The notes below the pieces were generated by a model. That model saw only the letters and a list, made by a program, of their open reading frames with translations, had not been told where the DNA came from and did no database searches. Made by a program: the position numbers and the translations under genes. DNA of 64,000 nucleotides. Source: CBDDLJ01 sp965230635. GTDB taxonomy: Bacteria; Pseudomonadota; Gammaproteobacteria; UBA1113. The stretch is from NCBI GenBank assembly GCA_965230635.1, contig CBDDLJ010000016.1:310001-374000 (forward strand), in the 5' to 3' direction. This document shows positions 54,182-63,568 of this stretch, in pieces; position 1 is the stretch's first letter; every line of letters starts with the position of its first letter.

Positions 54182-54575
54182 TAGCGGTTGCCATAGTTCG
54201 TGTTAGTTATTTTAACAGATAACAATAGTGCCTCTGTATCCGTTAGTATATGTCTCTTACGGCCACTAACTTTTTTCTATCCATCATAACTATGATGTTC
54301 GCCGCGATCAATTATCCTGACCGATTGATTACCAACTATGCTTGCAGTGGCTGTTTGCGCATCTCCTTCAAGCTTTGTTAGCTTTCTGTGTAAGCAAGTA
54401 GGTATCTTCTCAAATACTTTCTCCCGAATCCAAGCACGATATTGTCTATAAACCGATTTTTATAGTAGGAAATAATTCGGCAAATGGCGTCAAAAAAACA
54501 GATTGCAATAAACTGAAATTTAACGATCAATCCAATGTGCATGTTGCCGATACAAGGCAATTTGGCTATTGACAT
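54182..54575 (-). pseudogene. IS5-family transposase relic
   Basis: Translating the minus strand gives SVYRQYRAWIREKVFEKIP (after a stop), then GDAQTATASIVGNQSVRIID, RGEHHSYDG, an in-frame TAG at 54279-54277, and KKVSGRKRHILTDTEALLLS. The KKV-GRKRHI-DT pattern is typical of the IS5 (IS427/IS1031-like) DDE transposases. Stops and frame changes show it is dead; terminal inverted repeats were not identified. It lies between the MITE copy and a truncated gene, so the insertion may have caused that truncation. Confidence 0.75.
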
Positions 54576-54620
54576 TGCCTGTAAAAGCTAATAGTAGTAA
54601 TAGATGATGAGCAGAAGAGA

Positions 54621-55265
54621 TTGTTTGAGATAACAATAATTTTTCGTATTATTTTTGTTGACAGTGAAGTGGAAGCAGTATTGGCATTTCTTCAGGATCA
54701 GCATGTGGATGGAAATGCTCGTTGCCATCTGGCAACAGGCGCCATTGCCTCGTTTTCGGAAAACCCTGATGCTGTGGAGGCGGTATTAACGCTCCTTCAG
54801 CAGGAGAAAATGAATGAATGGAGTTGTACTAAGCTAGCTAGCAGAGCTTGCCAACATTGTGCTAAATGGCTCAATAAAACTCTTGTTTTTCTCGACAGTT
54901 TATTTTTCAAAGACTGTGATGTAAAGCAAGTATCTACGAGCTTTGATATTCCCATGTATGTAATACTGCCTTTGTATGAAAAGACTCATGAGAAAGGTCG
55001 CCAGTATATTAAAGCGCAATTAGTAAAACACCATGTTTTAGTGTATGATCGAGCAGGCACTATATTGTTGAGACAAGCGGGGCAAACTGAACGTATCAGT
55101 TTATCACTGTTTATCAGCCAACAAATCAAACAAGCTCATCAATCGTCTCGCTTGACATTTGACAGTCCAGCAAGTACTGTATATCAGCAGAGATTCTTTT
55201 CAACATCGACAAATACGAATTCTTCGCTGATATTCCGTAGCATAAAATCTTGCTTTTTTCTTTAA
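54621..55265 (+). pseudogene. 5'-truncated HEAT-like repeat protein gene
   Basis: 214 codons from TTG 54621. Two HEAT-like helical repeats open it (VEAVLAFLQDQHVDGNARC and VEAVLTLLQQEKMNEWSC), followed by an unrecognised C-terminal part. The frame has no ATG start and no properly spaced ribosome-binding site, and it begins mid-repeat right after the transposase relic. The likeliest reading is the 3' part of a longer gene whose 5' end was lost. It might still be expressed, but I would not expect function. Confidence 0.55.
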
Positions 55266-55488
55266 AGTTTGGACGAATGGCAAATATATAACATACTTAA
55301 TCAATTAAATGTAAGCATTCAGCGAATCTTTAGTAATCTTTTTAGTTTATTCTAATACTGTTGTATCATGGCAGACTATTACAGAGTCATTGTTCTATAA
55401 GTGTTCTATTTTTATTGTGTAAGATTAACTAGACTTATTATTAACAAATCGGTATGGTTAGCACTCGTTAAAAGTAAGATGACAATTG

Positions 55489-57069
55489 ATGAACCAATTA
55501 GAGTTAGAAATAGCCAAGCGACGGACTTTTGCCATTATTTCGCATCCTGATGCAGGTAAAACCACATTAACTGAAAAGTTATTGTTATTTGGTGGCGCTA
55601 TTCAATTAGCAGGGACAGTAAAAGGGCGTAAAGCATCGCGTCATGCCACTTCGGACTGGATGGAGTTAGAAAAGCAGCGCGGTATTTCGGTGACAACTTC
55701 GGTGATGCAATTTCCCTATCGTTCGAGCATTATTAATTTACTAGATACACCAGGCCATGAAGACTTTTCTGAAGACACTTATCGTACCTTAACGGCAGTT
55801 GATTCAGCTTTGATGGTGATTGATGCTGTAAAGGGGGTAGAAGCGCGCACAATTAAATTACTCAATGTTTGTCGCATGCGTGATACGCCAATCATCACAT
55901 TTATCAATAAATTAGATCGAGACAGCCGTGAACCTGTTGAGTTGTTGGACGAAATTGAAGCGATTTTGAAAATCGAATGCGCTCCCATCACATGGCCGAT
56001 TGGTATGGGCAAGCATTTTCGTGGCATTTACCATTTGCAAGATGACAAAATTTATTTATATCAATCAGGGCGAGGTGATCGTGCACATGACTTTGATGTA
56101 ATTAACTCTTTAGATGACGTTAAAGCAGATGAGATCTTGGGGCAACAAGCAAATGATTTACGAGAAGAATTAGAGCTCGTCCGTGGCGCGAGTCATTCCT
56201 TTGATAGAGAAAAATACCTGGCAGGTGAGCAGACTCCGGTGTTTTTTGGCTCAGCTATCAACAATTTTGGAGTGCGTGAATTATTGGATACATTTGTTAA
56301 TATTTCTCCACCACCACAAAAAAGAGCGACAACAACGCGTGATATAGCACCAGAAGAAAAAGATTTTTCTGGGTTTGTTTTTAAAATTCAAGCCAATATG
56401 GATCCAGCTCACCGTGATCGCATTGCATTTTTTCGGATTTGCTCAGGATGTTACCGTAACGGTTCACGGGTAAAACATGTGAGACTACAACGTGATATAC
56501 AACTGCGTAATGCACTTACTTTTATGGCAGGCGAAAGAGAACATGTCGATGAAGCTTGGCCTGGCGACATTATTGGTATTCATAATTATGGTACAATGAA
56601 AGTTGGAGACACTCTGTCTCAGAAAGAAACTTTGCAATTTACTGGTATCCCTAATTTTGCACCAGAATTATTTCGTCGTATCCAATTGCGTGACCCTTTG
56701 AAGTTAAAAGCATTGAAAAAGGGGTTGCAACAACTTTCGGAGGAAGGTGCAACACAGTTATTTAAGCCGTTGATAAACAATGATTTAATTTTAGGCGCTG
56801 TCGGCGAGTTACAATTTGATGTCGTAGTACACCGCTTAAAATATGAATACAATGTTGAATGCAGTTATGAATCAGTTCCTGTTGCCACAGCACGCTGGAT
56901 TTATTCTGCAGACACTAATATGTTAAACGAATTTAAGAAAAAAAATATGCAATACTTAGCGCTAGATAGTGCTGAGGAATTGACGTATTTAGCATCTAGC
57001 CAAGTTAATTTAACATTGGCTATAGAGCGATGGCCGGATATTAAGTTTTTGCCTACCCGTGAGCATTGA
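55489..57069 (+). CDS. prfC: Peptide chain release factor 3
   Basis: GTPase that recycles RF1/RF2 from the ribosome after termination. At 526 aa it shows the G1 motif SHPDAGKTT, the RF3-specific region SDWMELEKQRGISVTTSVMQF, G3 DTPGHEDFSEDTYR and G4 NKLDR. Domains II and III follow, with the conserved LRQ-like core GAVGELQFDVV near the end. ATG 55489 is the start (TTG 55486 lies just before it). Monocistronic, converging with the MFS gene. Confidence 0.97.
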   Translation: MNQLELEIAKRRTFAIISHPDAGKTTLTEKLLLFGGAIQLAGTVKGRKASRHATSDWMELEKQRGISVTTSVMQFPYRSSIINLLDTPGHEDFSEDTYRTLTAVDSALMVIDAVKGVEARTIKLLNVCRMRDTPIITFINKLDRDSREPVELLDEIEAILKIECAPITWPIGMGKHFRGIYHLQDDKIYLYQSGRGDRAHDFDVINSLDDVKADEILGQQANDLREELELVRGASHSFDREKYLAGEQTPVFFGSAINNFGVRELLDTFVNISPPPQKRATTTRDIAPEEKDFSGFVFKIQANMDPAHRDRIAFFRICSGCYRNGSRVKHVRLQRDIQLRNALTFMAGEREHVDEAWPGDIIGIHNYGTMKVGDTLSQKETLQFTGIPNFAPELFRRIQLRDPLKLKALKKGLQQLSEEGATQLFKPLINNDLILGAVGELQFDVVVHRLKYEYNVECSYESVPVATARWIYSADTNMLNEFKKKNMQYLALDSAEELTYLASSQVNLTLAIERWPDIKFLPTREH

Positions 57070-57156
57070 TTTTTTTATTACTAGCACTAATGCAATTAGT
57101 ATCAGAAAAATAGAAGAACAGGCACCCACTCAAACATAGTTGTGCTATCATTAGCA

Positions 57157-58680
57157 CTAGGTATTTTTCTTTATCGCTAATGCTAATCCCAATGAGAGTA
57201 GCACCAGGGACAAACAAAGTAACATGCTTAAGGTGAAACCAAAAGTAAATGCTTGGTTTATGGTTTCAACCAAGGTGTTCAATATGTCTTTGTGAAATAG
57301 AGTAGTATTATCACGTATATTTTTCGCGCCAGAGATAGCGTGTTTAACTGTTATAAGTTGCTGGTTGTTCAATACGATATTACTATCGTGTAGTAATTGC
57401 ATAAATCGTTGTTTATTAGCCCATGCTAAAAGTGAACCACTGACTGCTATACCAAGAGATGCACCAATAAATCCAGATGTTGCTAACACACTTGTTGCAG
57501 CGGCAATTTTCTTTTTAGGGACTGACACAAGTGCACCAACTGTTGTGCTTGGGATAAAAAGTGCTACTGCAATGCCAGCAAAAAATAAACCCATGATCAG
57601 TTGCTTTTCACTCATATTCAGAAAAAGAAGTGTTAGTAATAAACAGGCGAATAGAGAGCAACAAGTACCAGCAATAAGTGCGTGTTTGAATCCAATTTTA
57701 TCTATTAATTTTCCAGCGGGTAACGCAAATATACCAAAAACCAGGGTCATGAACAGTAAGGTTGTGCCTGCTTTGATAGGAGAATAATCTAATACATTTT
57801 GCATGAATAAGCTTAGTATAAATAGCAGTGAAAAATAGACAAAAGTTAACAGTGTTCGGGCTATATTGACAATAGCAAATACTTTATTGCTTAACAATTT
57901 TAATTCTAAAAATGGCTTGGCAGACGTTATTTCAAACTGAATAAAATAAGCTAACAAACAAAGTCCAGCTAATATTGAAATAATAAATTGCCAAGAAGTT
58001 ATTCCCCATTGACTTATTTCATTTAATGCGGTGATTATCAAAAACATACCGCAGACTAAACTGAAAATGGCAGGTATTGGTAATTTTTCTTGCTGACGTT
58101 GTTCATCGGCATGATAATATTTATGGATAATAATTAGTGCATATAAACACAGTGGAACGTTGATAAAGAAAATCCAACGCCAATTAAATAATTCAATGAT
58201 GATGCCACTAAAGGTTGGGCCAAATGCTTGTGCAAGACTGGCTATAGACAATAATAACCCTATTGCAAAGCCTTGTTGTTCCTTGGGGAAAATCGAACGT
58301 GCTAGGACAATACCGATAGGAAATGTAAATGCAACACATGCTCCTTGCAAAATTCTTGCAAGCATTATTGAATATTCTCCCTGGGAGATGCCAACGAATA
58401 CGGAACTTATTGCAAAGATGAAGAGTGCAATGCTATAGACTCTACGTATACCGTAAATTTCACCGATTCTACCTCCTAGCGCCATTAATGAGGCCGCAGC
58501 GATTGTGTAACCGTCAACAATCCATTGTGCGGTTGTTAAATTGGTATTTAATTCACTCGCAATAGTCGCTAAAGCTAAGTTAACTGCTGTCATATCAATA
58601 TCAACTAAAATAATCGCAATAGCAAATGCTGAAAATAATAACCATTTTTCTATTGAGGTGGCTTGGCTTTGCTCGTTCAT
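57157..58680 (-). CDS. MFS transporter, DHA2 (14-TM drug exporter) family
   Basis: 507-aa major facilitator protein of the EmrB/QacA type with about 14 membrane segments. TM1 contains VDIDMTAVNLALATIA, typical of DHA2. QWIVDGYTI opens TM2, GGRIGEIYGIRR (69-80) is motif A, and the motif C region is GIVLARSIFPKEQQGFAIGL in TM4-5. A proton-coupled exporter of unknown substrate. Its ATG overlaps the HPr stop as ATGA, so it is translationally coupled to the PTS-Ntr operon, an unusual partner. Confidence 0.92.
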   Translation of the reverse strand: MNEQSQATSIEKWLLFSAFAIAIILVDIDMTAVNLALATIASELNTNLTTAQWIVDGYTIAAASLMALGGRIGEIYGIRRVYSIALFIFAISSVFVGISQGEYSIMLARILQGACVAFTFPIGIVLARSIFPKEQQGFAIGLLLSIASLAQAFGPTFSGIIIELFNWRWIFFINVPLCLYALIIIHKYYHADEQRQQEKLPIPAIFSLVCGMFLIITALNEISQWGITSWQFIISILAGLCLLAYFIQFEITSAKPFLELKLLSNKVFAIVNIARTLLTFVYFSLLFILSLFMQNVLDYSPIKAGTTLLFMTLVFGIFALPAGKLIDKIGFKHALIAGTCCSLFACLLLTLLFLNMSEKQLIMGLFFAGIAVALFIPSTTVGALVSVPKKKIAAATSVLATSGFIGASLGIAVSGSLLAWANKQRFMQLLHDSNIVLNNQQLITVKHAISGAKNIRDNTTLFHKDILNTLVETINQAFTFGFTLSMLLCLSLVLLSLGLALAIKKNT

Positions 58681-58946
58681 TCTTCTTCTCCAAAACGATT
58701 ATTAACCAATGCTTCTAAGTCAGTCAAAGCAGTATTTGCATCAGCACCATCAGCAATTAATTCTAACTCGGTACCTTTACTGGCAGCAAGCATCATGATG
58801 CCCATAATACTTTTACCATTAACGCGTTTATCTTTGCGACAGACTTCAATTTTGCTAGCATATCGGCTGGCTTGTGCTACAAATTTGGCTGATGCTCGCG
58901 CATGTAATCCCAATTTGTTAATAATAGTGACTTTTTTAGATAACAT
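58677..58946 (-). CDS. HPr / NPr phosphocarrier protein
   Basis: 89-aa phosphocarrier of the nitrogen-type PTS. Both regulatory sites are exact: His15 in GLHARASA, phosphorylated by enzyme I, and Ser46 in NGKSIMGIM, the target of HprK. ATG 58946 is chosen because AGGAAG precedes it; the frame is open to 58979. No enzyme I gene is in the window. The downstream MFS gene overlaps its stop. Confidence 0.95.
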   Translation of the reverse strand: MLSKKVTIINKLGLHARASAKFVAQASRYASKIEVCRKDKRVNGKSIMGIMMLAASKGTELELIADGADANTALTDLEALVNNRFGEEE

Positions 58947-58965
58947 TGGTTGCTTCCTTTCCAGA

Positions 58966-59361
58966 TTATTGATTTTCATTTTCGTAAGTACAATTTACAA
59001 CACCTTCCTTGCCACCTTGTATGGCTTTTTCAGTGAGTTCTTCTAAACTAAGATCAGAATAATTGAGTATCTTAATTAACATGGGTAAATTTAGTCCTGA
59101 AATAACACGGATATTTTTGTGTTTATGTAATGCTAATGCAATATTACAAGGGGTGGATCCGTACATATCGGTAAGAATGAGCATGCTCTGATTTGAATTG
59201 GTTAGTGGCTCGAGTTTTATAATAATATCTTCTGGGTTATGATGATAATTAACAGCGACAATTTTTATCGGCATAGGTAGCGTGCCAAAGGTTTTTTTAG
59301 CAGCACTTAATAACGATGTCCCGATGTGATCATGGGTAATTAATAGTATTTGAGTGCTCAT
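58966..59361 (-). CDS. PTS mannose-family IIA component
   Basis: 131-aa stand-alone EIIA of the mannose (EIIA-Man) fold with the active His10 in LLITHDHIGTSLL and the LTDMYGSTPCNIA motif. There are no IIB, IIC or IID partners nearby, so it is most likely regulatory, taking phosphate from HPr as in other rpoN-linked proteobacterial PTS clusters. It overlaps rapZ by four bases and is followed by HPr. Confidence 0.94.
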   Translation of the reverse strand: MSTQILLITHDHIGTSLLSAAKKTFGTLPMPIKIVAVNYHHNPEDIIIKLEPLTNSNQSMLILTDMYGSTPCNIALALHKHKNIRVISGLNLPMLIKILNYSDLSLEELTEKAIQGGKEGVVNCTYENENQ

Positions 59362-60200
59362 ATTAGCTCCCTATGTCTGAGTTGTGAGGATTGACCATTC
59401 TTTTTCAATAATTTAGCTAATGCATTAGCTATAAAAACAGAACGATGCTGTCCTCCTGTACAACCGATAGAAATAGTCATATAGCTGCGATTACTGGCTA
59501 TAAAAAGCGGGATCCAATTTAATAAAAAATCTTTTAACACGTTTAAATGTTGTGTTGTCTCTGTGTGCTGCATTAAAAAATTTTTGATTTCTTTATCAAG
59601 TCCTGTGTACTGGCGTAACTCTGTTTGCCAGTAAGGATTGGGAAGAAAGCGAACATCAAAAATATAGTCACTATCTTGTGGGATGCCGTATTTATAACCA
59701 AATGATTGTAATAAGAGGGAGAAATTATTCTGTGTATGACAAATTCTGTTATTGATAGTTTGGCGTAATTGATGTAGTGTGAGATGACTTGTCTCAAGGC
59801 GAAAATCCGCCAGGTGGGCAATGGGTTGCAATAATTCTTTTTCTTGCTCTATCGCTTCTTGCAGTGATGTGTCTGTATCAGTAAGAGGATGCTTGCGGCG
59901 TGTTTCGCTGAAGCGTTTAAATAACGTATTATTATCTGCATCTAAATATAAAATTTGACAGTCGTGACCAGCTTTTTTTACATCCAGAATAGTTTGATGA
60001 AAGTGATCAAGATCATGAGGTAAGTTACGTGCATCAATCCCGATAGCGATTTTCTGATAGCTATCTTGAATATGCTCAATCAATGTGAGTAGCAGTGTGG
60101 CAGGCAAATTATCAATACAGTAATAACCGGAATCTTCCAGCAGATGTAATGAAATGCTTTTTCCCGAGCCCGATCGGCCACTAACAATGATCAGTTTCAT
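59358..60200 (-). CDS. rapZ: RNase adapter protein RapZ
   Basis: In E. coli RapZ guides RNase E to the GlmZ small RNA and so controls glucosamine-6-P synthesis. The 280-aa protein has the N-terminal Walker A GRSGSGKS (8-15) and DIDNLP-like CIDNLPATLL. The C-terminal domain is SIGCTGGQHRSVFIANALA. It overlaps hprK by 20 bases. Conserved position in the rpoN operon supports the assignment; the small-RNA target in this organism is unknown. Confidence 0.96.
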   Translation of the reverse strand: MKLIIVSGRSGSGKSISLHLLEDSGYYCIDNLPATLLLTLIEHIQDSYQKIAIGIDARNLPHDLDHFHQTILDVKKAGHDCQILYLDADNNTLFKRFSETRRKHPLTDTDTSLQEAIEQEKELLQPIAHLADFRLETSHLTLHQLRQTINNRICHTQNNFSLLLQSFGYKYGIPQDSDYIFDVRFLPNPYWQTELRQYTGLDKEIKNFLMQHTETTQHLNVLKDFLLNWIPLFIASNRSYMTISIGCTGGQHRSVFIANALAKLLKKNGQSSQLRHRELI

Positions 60201-60753
60201 TTTGTTTTTCCATCATTTTTTCTTGGCGACTAGCAAATTCTTTACTGGCAATATAACCTGTGTTTTTCAATACTTGGTTGCGCACAGCACCTTCAACTAA
60301 AACGGATAAATGGCGGCCTGGAGCAACCGGGATGGTGACTTCAGGAATGGGGACATTAAATATTTTTTGATCTCGATACATACCGTATAAACGATCAATG
60401 TTCTTTAACTCTTGATTTTCCATCGCAATTAAATGTACTACTAATTGTAAGCGTTTATTTTCCTTAATGGCGGTATCGCCAAACATCACGCGGATATTAA
60501 GCACACCCAAACCACGAACTTCTAAAAAATCTTGCAATAATTCGGGACATTCTCCGACAATGGTTTCTTCATTGATTAAAGTAAATTTCACAGCGTCATC
60601 GGCAATTAAGCGATGACCGCGGTTGATCAAGCTAAGAGCAATTTCACTTTTTCCAATGCCGCTGTTTCCAGTTAACAATACGCCGACACCGAGCACATCT
60701 AGAAATACTCCATGTATGGTCAGTGTTTTTGTTTCTGTCTCTGTCTCATTCAT
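60181..60753 (-). CDS. hprK: HPr kinase/phosphorylase, C-terminal domain only
   Basis: Bifunctional enzyme that phosphorylates and dephosphorylates Ser46 of HPr. Walker A GNSGIGKSE (29-37), the LIADDAVKF region and the HprK signature EVRGLGVLNIR are present. At 190 aa it is far shorter than the usual 310-320 aa: the N-terminal domain of about 130 residues is missing, as in the short alphaproteobacterial forms. The upstream sequence is ptsN, which overlaps by eight bases, so no hidden 5' part exists. HPr retains Ser46, so kinase activity remains plausible. Confidence 0.93.
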   Translation of the reverse strand: MNETETETKTLTIHGVFLDVLGVGVLLTGNSGIGKSEIALSLINRGHRLIADDAVKFTLINEETIVGECPELLQDFLEVRGLGVLNIRVMFGDTAIKENKRLQLVVHLIAMENQELKNIDRLYGMYRDQKIFNVPIPEVTIPVAPGRHLSVLVEGAVRNQVLKNTGYIASKEFASRQEKMMEKQNETDHC

Positions 60754-61201
60754 TATAGTGTGTGGCTACCTTATACAAATCGTCTTCATTTTGAGCATGG
60801 CGTAATGCTTGTCGATAATTCGTATTGCTAAAAACTTTAGCAATATTGGCCAGTAAGTCTAGGTGCTCATTTGTACAATTTTCCGGTGCTACAATGGTTA
60901 ACATAATATCGACTAATTCATTATCAACTGCATCAAAATCAATGCCCTTAGGTAGAATGGTCAATGAAGCAAGGGTTCTATCAAGTGTTTTCATGCGGCA
61001 ATGTGGAATCGCGACACCATGGCCAATACCTGTACTACCTAAACGTTCACGTGACATTAAGTTTTCAAATAAATGCGTAGCATCGATACCCGTTTGAAAA
61101 TCTGAAATTTTATGACTGATTTGCTCTAACGCTCGTTTTTTGCTGTCTGCAACAAAGTGGTTGAGTGTGAGTTGTTTTTCTAACACATCCTTCAAAAGCA
61201 T
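60746..61201 (-). CDS. ptsN: PTS IIA-Ntr regulatory protein
   Basis: EIIA of the nitrogen PTS, 151 aa from ATG 61201 (AGGA eight bases upstream; TTG 61207 is the alternative). The active-site His67 lies in GHGVAIPHCR, with GSTGIGHG before it and TIVAPENCTNEHLDLLA later. It regulates potassium and nitrogen-related functions by phosphorylation state in other proteobacteria. Co-operonic with rpoN and hprK. Confidence 0.96.
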   Translation of the reverse strand: MLLKDVLEKQLTLNHFVADSKKRALEQISHKISDFQTGIDATHLFENLMSRERLGSTGIGHGVAIPHCRMKTLDRTLASLTILPKGIDFDAVDNELVDIMLTIVAPENCTNEHLDLLANIAKVFSNTNYRQALRHAQNEDDLYKVATHYNE

Positions 61202-61310
61202 ATACAATTTCCTACATGTTATACAGCCAAAGGATAACGTGATTTATAGCAGATGCCTACTTTTAGTTAAATAAAATCACAAATTAATCTGTTTTCACGT
61301 TAAATGAGAA

Positions 61311-61607
61311 TCATTCCTGGTGAGAGGATTGCTTTTCTTTATGTTTTTTGATTTGTTTATCTAATTTATCAACAACATTATCAATAGCACTGTACATATT
61401 TTCAGAACTGGCACTGGCATGAAAATTTGCACCAGCAGAATGGACCGATACTTTAACCGTTTGTTTGAGTTTTTTTTCAACTGAAAAAGTGACATCCATG
61501 TTGATGATACGATCGAAATGGCGTTTAAGTCGCTCAAGTTTTTCTTCAGTGAATTCTCGTAAAGGCTGGGTGAGTTCGAATTGTTGGCCAGGAAAATTAA
61601 TTTGCAT
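61311..61607 (-). CDS. hpf: Ribosome hibernation promoting factor (short form)
   Basis: 98-aa short HPF/YfiA-family protein that binds 30S subunits to inactivate ribosomes in stationary phase. ATG 61607 is chosen for its GGAG site; the frame is open to 61634. Motifs: GQQFELTQPLREFTEEKLER and FHASASSENMYSAIDNVVDK, LDKQIKKHKEK. The rpoN-hpf order is conserved in proteobacteria. Confidence 0.96.
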   Translation of the reverse strand: MQINFPGQQFELTQPLREFTEEKLERLKRHFDRIINMDVTFSVEKKLKQTVKVSVHSAGANFHASASSENMYSAIDNVVDKLDKQIKKHKEKQSSHQE

Positions 61608-61643
61608 CACGATACTCCTATTGTTTTCTAACACTCATATATA

Positions 61644-63113
61644 TTAGGCAAATTGGTTTTGCCGTTTGCGTAAATTTGAAGCGGGAATTTTCATTGCTTC
61701 ACGGTATTTTGTAATGGTTCGCCTAGCAATATTAATCCCTTGCTGTGTTGCTAGTAATGTAGCAATTTTATTATCACTTAACGGTTTATTCTGTGGTTCT
61801 CCAGCAATAATTTTTTTAATTAATGCGCGAATTGCAATAGATGAACATTCTTGCCCATCATTTTTTTGTAAGTGACTAGAGAAAAAATATTTTAATTCGT
61901 AAATCCCAATAGGGGTTTGAATGTATTTTTGATTAGTGATCCGTGAAACGGTTGATTCATGTAATTGTGTTTCTTCCGCAATGTCTTGCAAAATCAAGGG
62001 TTTCATGGCGATATCGCCATAGTCTAAGAAAGCTTGTTGTTTGTTAATAATACAGGTGGAAACTTTCAAAAGTGTTTCATTGCGACTAGAGACGCTCTTT
62101 ACTAACCAGCGAGCTTCTTGTAATTGCTGCTTTAATTGTAAATAATTTTCGCGTGATTTGTGCTGGCCGAGAATTGAGGCATAGTAGCGATTGACTTGAA
62201 TTGCTGGAGTAATCGCATTATTTAATTCAATAACCCATTTGTTATTATTTTTTGACACAATAACATCAGGAATAATATATTCTGTTTCAGATTCTGCAAT
62301 TTCATAACGTGGACGAGGGCTTAATGATTTAATCAGACTGATTATTTCCAACGTTTCTTGCTCGGTTAACTGGCATTGCTGGCGAATTTTTTTGTAATCG
62401 TGGCTAGCAATGTCTTGTAAAAAATCTTGCACTAGTCGGTTAGCTTGCTGTAAGTGAGCGGTGTCTTCAGGTAGCTGGTGTAACTGTATTAGCAAGTACT
62501 CCTTAAGATCGCGCGAACCGACGCCAATAGGATCAAATTGTTGAACACGATGTAATACGGATTCAATTTCTGCAATGTTGGTTTCTATGCTTGATTGCTT
62601 TAGTACCTCTTGTAATTCAGTGAGTGGCGTTGGTAAATAGCCGTACTCGTCGATGGAATCGATAATAGTTTCACTAATGCGTTTATCTTTTTCAGAAAAA
62701 GGTGTTAACTGCATTTGCCAATTCAAGTGTTCTTTAAATGAGCTAGTTTGCTCATCTTTTATGTCATAGCTAAAAGAATCATAGTCTTCTTTGTGTTGTC
62801 TAGGCTTAACATCCGGCCACACACTGTCAGCAGAATGGCTTTCAGTAGCGGAGGTTACTGTCTCTTCGGTTATGATTTCTTTTTTATCAGTTGATGATAT
62901 ATGGTTAATTTGTTTGCCATCGATATCATTTTCTAATTTTTCAACAGGCGGTGTTGCGTCTTCAGATAACTCAAGTAAGGGATTGCTTTCAAGACCTTTG
63001 TGAATTTCTTGGGCCAATTCTTGGGCAGATAACTGCAACAACCGTATCGCCTGCTGTAACTGGGGAGTCAGCGTTAATTGTTGTCCAAGCTTTGTTCCAA
63101 GTACTTGCTTCAT
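61644..63113 (-). CDS. rpoN: RNA polymerase sigma-54 factor
   Basis: Alternative sigma factor needing AAA+ activators. At 489 aa the N-terminal Gln-rich region I (LGQQLTLTPQLQQAIRLLQL) is followed by an acidic region II (about 50-115), the core-binding domain, a helix-turn-helix (LHESTVSRITNQKYI) and the RpoN box ARRTITKYREAMKIPAS. It is first in the rpoN-hpf-ptsN-hprK-rapZ-IIA-HPr-MFS operon. The lptA/lptB genes common upstream of rpoN are not here. Confidence 0.97.
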   Translation of the reverse strand: MKQVLGTKLGQQLTLTPQLQQAIRLLQLSAQELAQEIHKGLESNPLLELSEDATPPVEKLENDIDGKQINHISSTDKKEIITEETVTSATESHSADSVWPDVKPRQHKEDYDSFSYDIKDEQTSSFKEHLNWQMQLTPFSEKDKRISETIIDSIDEYGYLPTPLTELQEVLKQSSIETNIAEIESVLHRVQQFDPIGVGSRDLKEYLLIQLHQLPEDTAHLQQANRLVQDFLQDIASHDYKKIRQQCQLTEQETLEIISLIKSLSPRPRYEIAESETEYIIPDVIVSKNNNKWVIELNNAITPAIQVNRYYASILGQHKSRENYLQLKQQLQEARWLVKSVSSRNETLLKVSTCIINKQQAFLDYGDIAMKPLILQDIAEETQLHESTVSRITNQKYIQTPIGIYELKYFFSSHLQKNDGQECSSIAIRALIKKIIAGEPQNKPLSDNKIATLLATQQGINIARRTITKYREAMKIPASNLRKRQNQFA

Positions 63114-63568
63114 ACTATTAAGTTTAACCCATCATTCCTTTTTCGTATAACAAAATCACAAAATATTCTGACTATTTTGTGAGCACCCTGTTTGTTACCC
63201 AACATCATCTTACGCTAATCGTGCTGGTTTGTCAGCATTTGCCGCAGGAGCAAAAAAATTTTTAAATAATACTTGAAAGTTCTCTGTTTGATCTCTATAG
63301 TGATAGTTAGAACGAGAAGAGAACTATTATAATAGAGTCGTTTCTTGAGTAAACAGCATGTTGCTATTGTACTATAAAAATACAATCTACTAATAATGAA
63401 GAAAATACGCTCATGCTGTTTATTTATTTTATATCAAAGAGAAATATAACCATTTAATCTAACTAGGTTTGATATTGAATGTTCCTATTTAAGCCAATTT
63501 TAGTGATGAAATTGGCTAAGTAGAGGCTTTCTTAGAGAATATTGAATGAAAAGAAAAAAGGAGACAAG
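63114..63568. other. Intergenic region between rpoN and the last gene
   Basis: A 455-bp divergent region with no gene seen. It contains a perfect 9-bp hairpin AGCCAATTT/AAATTGGCT at 63492-63517 (loop about 8 bases) without a T-tract, which may be an operator or RNA stem of the forward gene. The rpoN promoter should lie near 63130-63250. Confidence 0.5.
63492..63517. promoter_or_regulatory. Perfect inverted repeat upstream of the small gene at 63569
   Basis: AGCCAATTT and AAATTGGCT form a 9-bp perfect stem with a short loop, about 50 bases upstream of the start codon. Not followed by a T-tract, so not a typical terminator. Operator or 5'UTR structure is possible. Confidence 0.4.

Noticed and set aside
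54378..54575. 65-codon minus-strand frame as a separate small gene
   Set aside because: It covers the degraded transposase region in a frame other than the conserved one. Transposase motifs appear in the neighbouring frame, so it is part of the relic.
57365..57787. 140-codon frame antisense to the MFS gene
   Set aside because: Shadow of the transporter coding sequence, with no domain of its own.
63492..63517. Hairpin as an intrinsic terminator
   Set aside because: Perfect stem but no T-tract after it on either strand, and it lies upstream of both flanking genes.
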